From assembly GCA_003485715.1 (NCBI GenBank), contig DNIF01000155.1, positions 1 through 15,153 on the forward strand: DNA of 15,153 bases, given 5' to 3'. Both the position numbers and the translations under genes were made by a program. Shown here one piece after another: positions 14,183 through 15,153 of the stretch (its first letter is position 1; every line of letters starts with the position of its first letter). Under the pieces are notes generated by a model that had not been told where the DNA came from, did not search any database, and worked only from the letters and a program-made list of their open reading frames with translations. Origin of the DNA: Gammaproteobacteria bacterium. GTDB taxonomy: Bacteria; Pseudomonadota; Gammaproteobacteria; UBA7966.

Positions 14183-15153
14183 GCAGCCGCACCTCGCCGG
14201 GACCATCGACATTCTCGATACAGCGGCCACAGAGGCCGGGATGCGCGGTATGCGCCCCCACATCCTCACGCCGATGCCAGCAGCGCGCACACTTGGGTGC
14301 ACTCGCCGCCTTCACCTCCACCCAGAGGCCCGGCAGATCCGTTGCCACCGCCCCGGCGCCTCGGGTCGCCGATGAGACAAGCCGGGCCTCGGAGGTGATG
14401 AACACGAAGCGCAGCTCGTCCCCTAGCGGCGCCAGCAAGGGGAACCACTGATCGTCGGCGGCGAGCTCCAGCACGGCCTCGAGCGAGCCACCAATGACCC
14501 CCGCGTTGCGTTGACGCTCAACCTCACGCGCCACCGCGGAACGCACCAACTGAACCCGCTCCCAGTAGTCCGGGCGTGCCAGCGGACGGTCATCCGCGTC
14601 GCAGAGGCCCTCGTACCAAGTCTCGAGCAGCACGGAATCGCCGACCGCACCGGGGACGTGTGCCCAGGCCTCGTCGGCGGTGAAGGACAACACGGGCGCG
14701 ATCCAGCGCAGCAGGGCCTGCAGCGTGTGATACAGCGCCGTCTGCGCCGAGCGACGCGGCAGCCCGGCTGCGGGTGTCGTGTACTGCCGGTCCTTGATGA
14801 TGTCGAGATAGAAGGCACCCAGTTCCACCGAGCAGAAGCTGTGCAGGGCGGAAACCACGGAGTGGAACTGATGGTGTTCGTAGGCCTCCCGCACTTGCCG
14901 CTGCAAGGAAGAGGCACGTGCCAGCAACCAGCGATCGAGATTCAGCATCCGTTCGGGCACGACGCAGTCGGTTTCGGGATCGAAACCAGCGAGATTGCCG
15001 AGCATGAAGCGGATGGTGTTGCGGATCCGGCGATATGCATCCGCCGTCCGCTCGAGGATCTGATCCCCGACCGCCATTTCGCCACGATAGTCGGTGGAGG
15101 CGACCCACAGCCGCAGCACATCGGCCCCCAGACGGCCGACCACCTGCTGCGGG
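14175..15153 (-). CDS. ileS: Isoleucyl-tRNA synthetase IleS, C-terminal part
   Basis: The frame is open to the right edge of the window; about 326 C-terminal residues are visible, and the catalytic Rossmann domain with HIGH and KMSKS lies outside. The visible part begins in the region just after KMSKS (GRLGADVLRLWVASTDY). It continues through the anticodon-binding helical domain (RNTIRFMLGNLAGFDP, MLNLDRWLLARA, FYLDIIKDRQYT, SFTADEAW). It ends in the zinc-binding C-terminal motif KCARCWHRRED...LCGRCIENV, four cysteines encoded at about 14220-14291. These features are typical of the bacterial-type IleS of Escherichia coli. IleS charges tRNA-Ile in the cytoplasm. The stop overlaps the lspA start by 8 bp, which suggests co-transcription and translational coupling. 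Confidence 0.97.
   Translation of the reverse strand, partial: PQQVVGRLGADVLRLWVASTDYRGEMAVGDQILERTADAYRRIRNTIRFMLGNLAGFDPETDCVVPERMLNLDRWLLARASSLQRQVREAYEHHQFHSVVSALHSFCSVELGAFYLDIIKDRQYTTPAAGLPRRSAQTALYHTLQALLRWIAPVLSFTADEAWAHVPGAVGDSVLLETWYEGLCDADDRPLARPDYWERVQLVRSAVAREVERQRNAGVIGGSLEAVLELAADDQWFPLLAPLGDELRFVFITSEARLVSSATRGAGAVATDLPGLWVEVKAASAPKCARCWHRREDVGAHTAHPGLCGRCIENVDGPGEVRLHA

Overview
The window is GC-rich, densely packed bacterial DNA. It looks gammaproteobacterial, because the order thiO - minor type IV pilins - ispH - lspA - ileS matches the Pseudomonas aeruginosa PA4548-PA4560 neighbourhood as I recall it. The high GC content and the form of PilY1 would suit a Chromatiales/Ectothiorhodospiraceae-like organism, but that rank is a guess.

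Layout. Positions 1-218 hold the 3' end of an SLC13/DASS-type anion transporter. A convergent minus-strand block follows: a dienelactone-hydrolase-family enzyme, a tRNA-Thr(CGT) with its own visible promoter, and a two-gene unit of thiO (glycine/D-amino-acid oxidase of thiamine biosynthesis) and modA (molybdate-binding protein), joined by an ATGA overlap. A 229-bp divergent spacer contains an AlgR/LytTR-like motif. It leads into a plus-strand operon at 3457-12554: fimT/fimU-type pseudopilin, pilV, pilW, pilX, a very large pilY1 and pilE. Convergent to it is the housekeeping set ispH, lspA and ileS (5' part outside the window), encoding isoprenoid biosynthesis, lipoprotein signal peptidase and isoleucyl-tRNA synthetase. 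fkpB, which lies between lspA and ispH in Pseudomonas, is absent, and no pilY2 or second fimT/fimU is present.

The pilin operon encodes the minor-pilin/PilY1 complex thought to sit at the tip of type IV pili and to prime pilus assembly: four small PilD-processed pseudopilins (FimT/U, PilV, PilW, PilX), the adhesin/mechanosensor PilY1, and the minor pilin PilE. Adjacent genes overlap or lie close together, which suggests one transcript.

The most unusual content is in PilY1. Its von Willebrand A domain is interrupted by about 600 residues holding three diverged beta-sandwich-like modules. The ligand positions of the C-terminal calcium loop known from P. aeruginosa PilY1 are mostly replaced by non-acidic residues. 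I saw no mobile element, CRISPR array, phage gene or wholly novel gene system.
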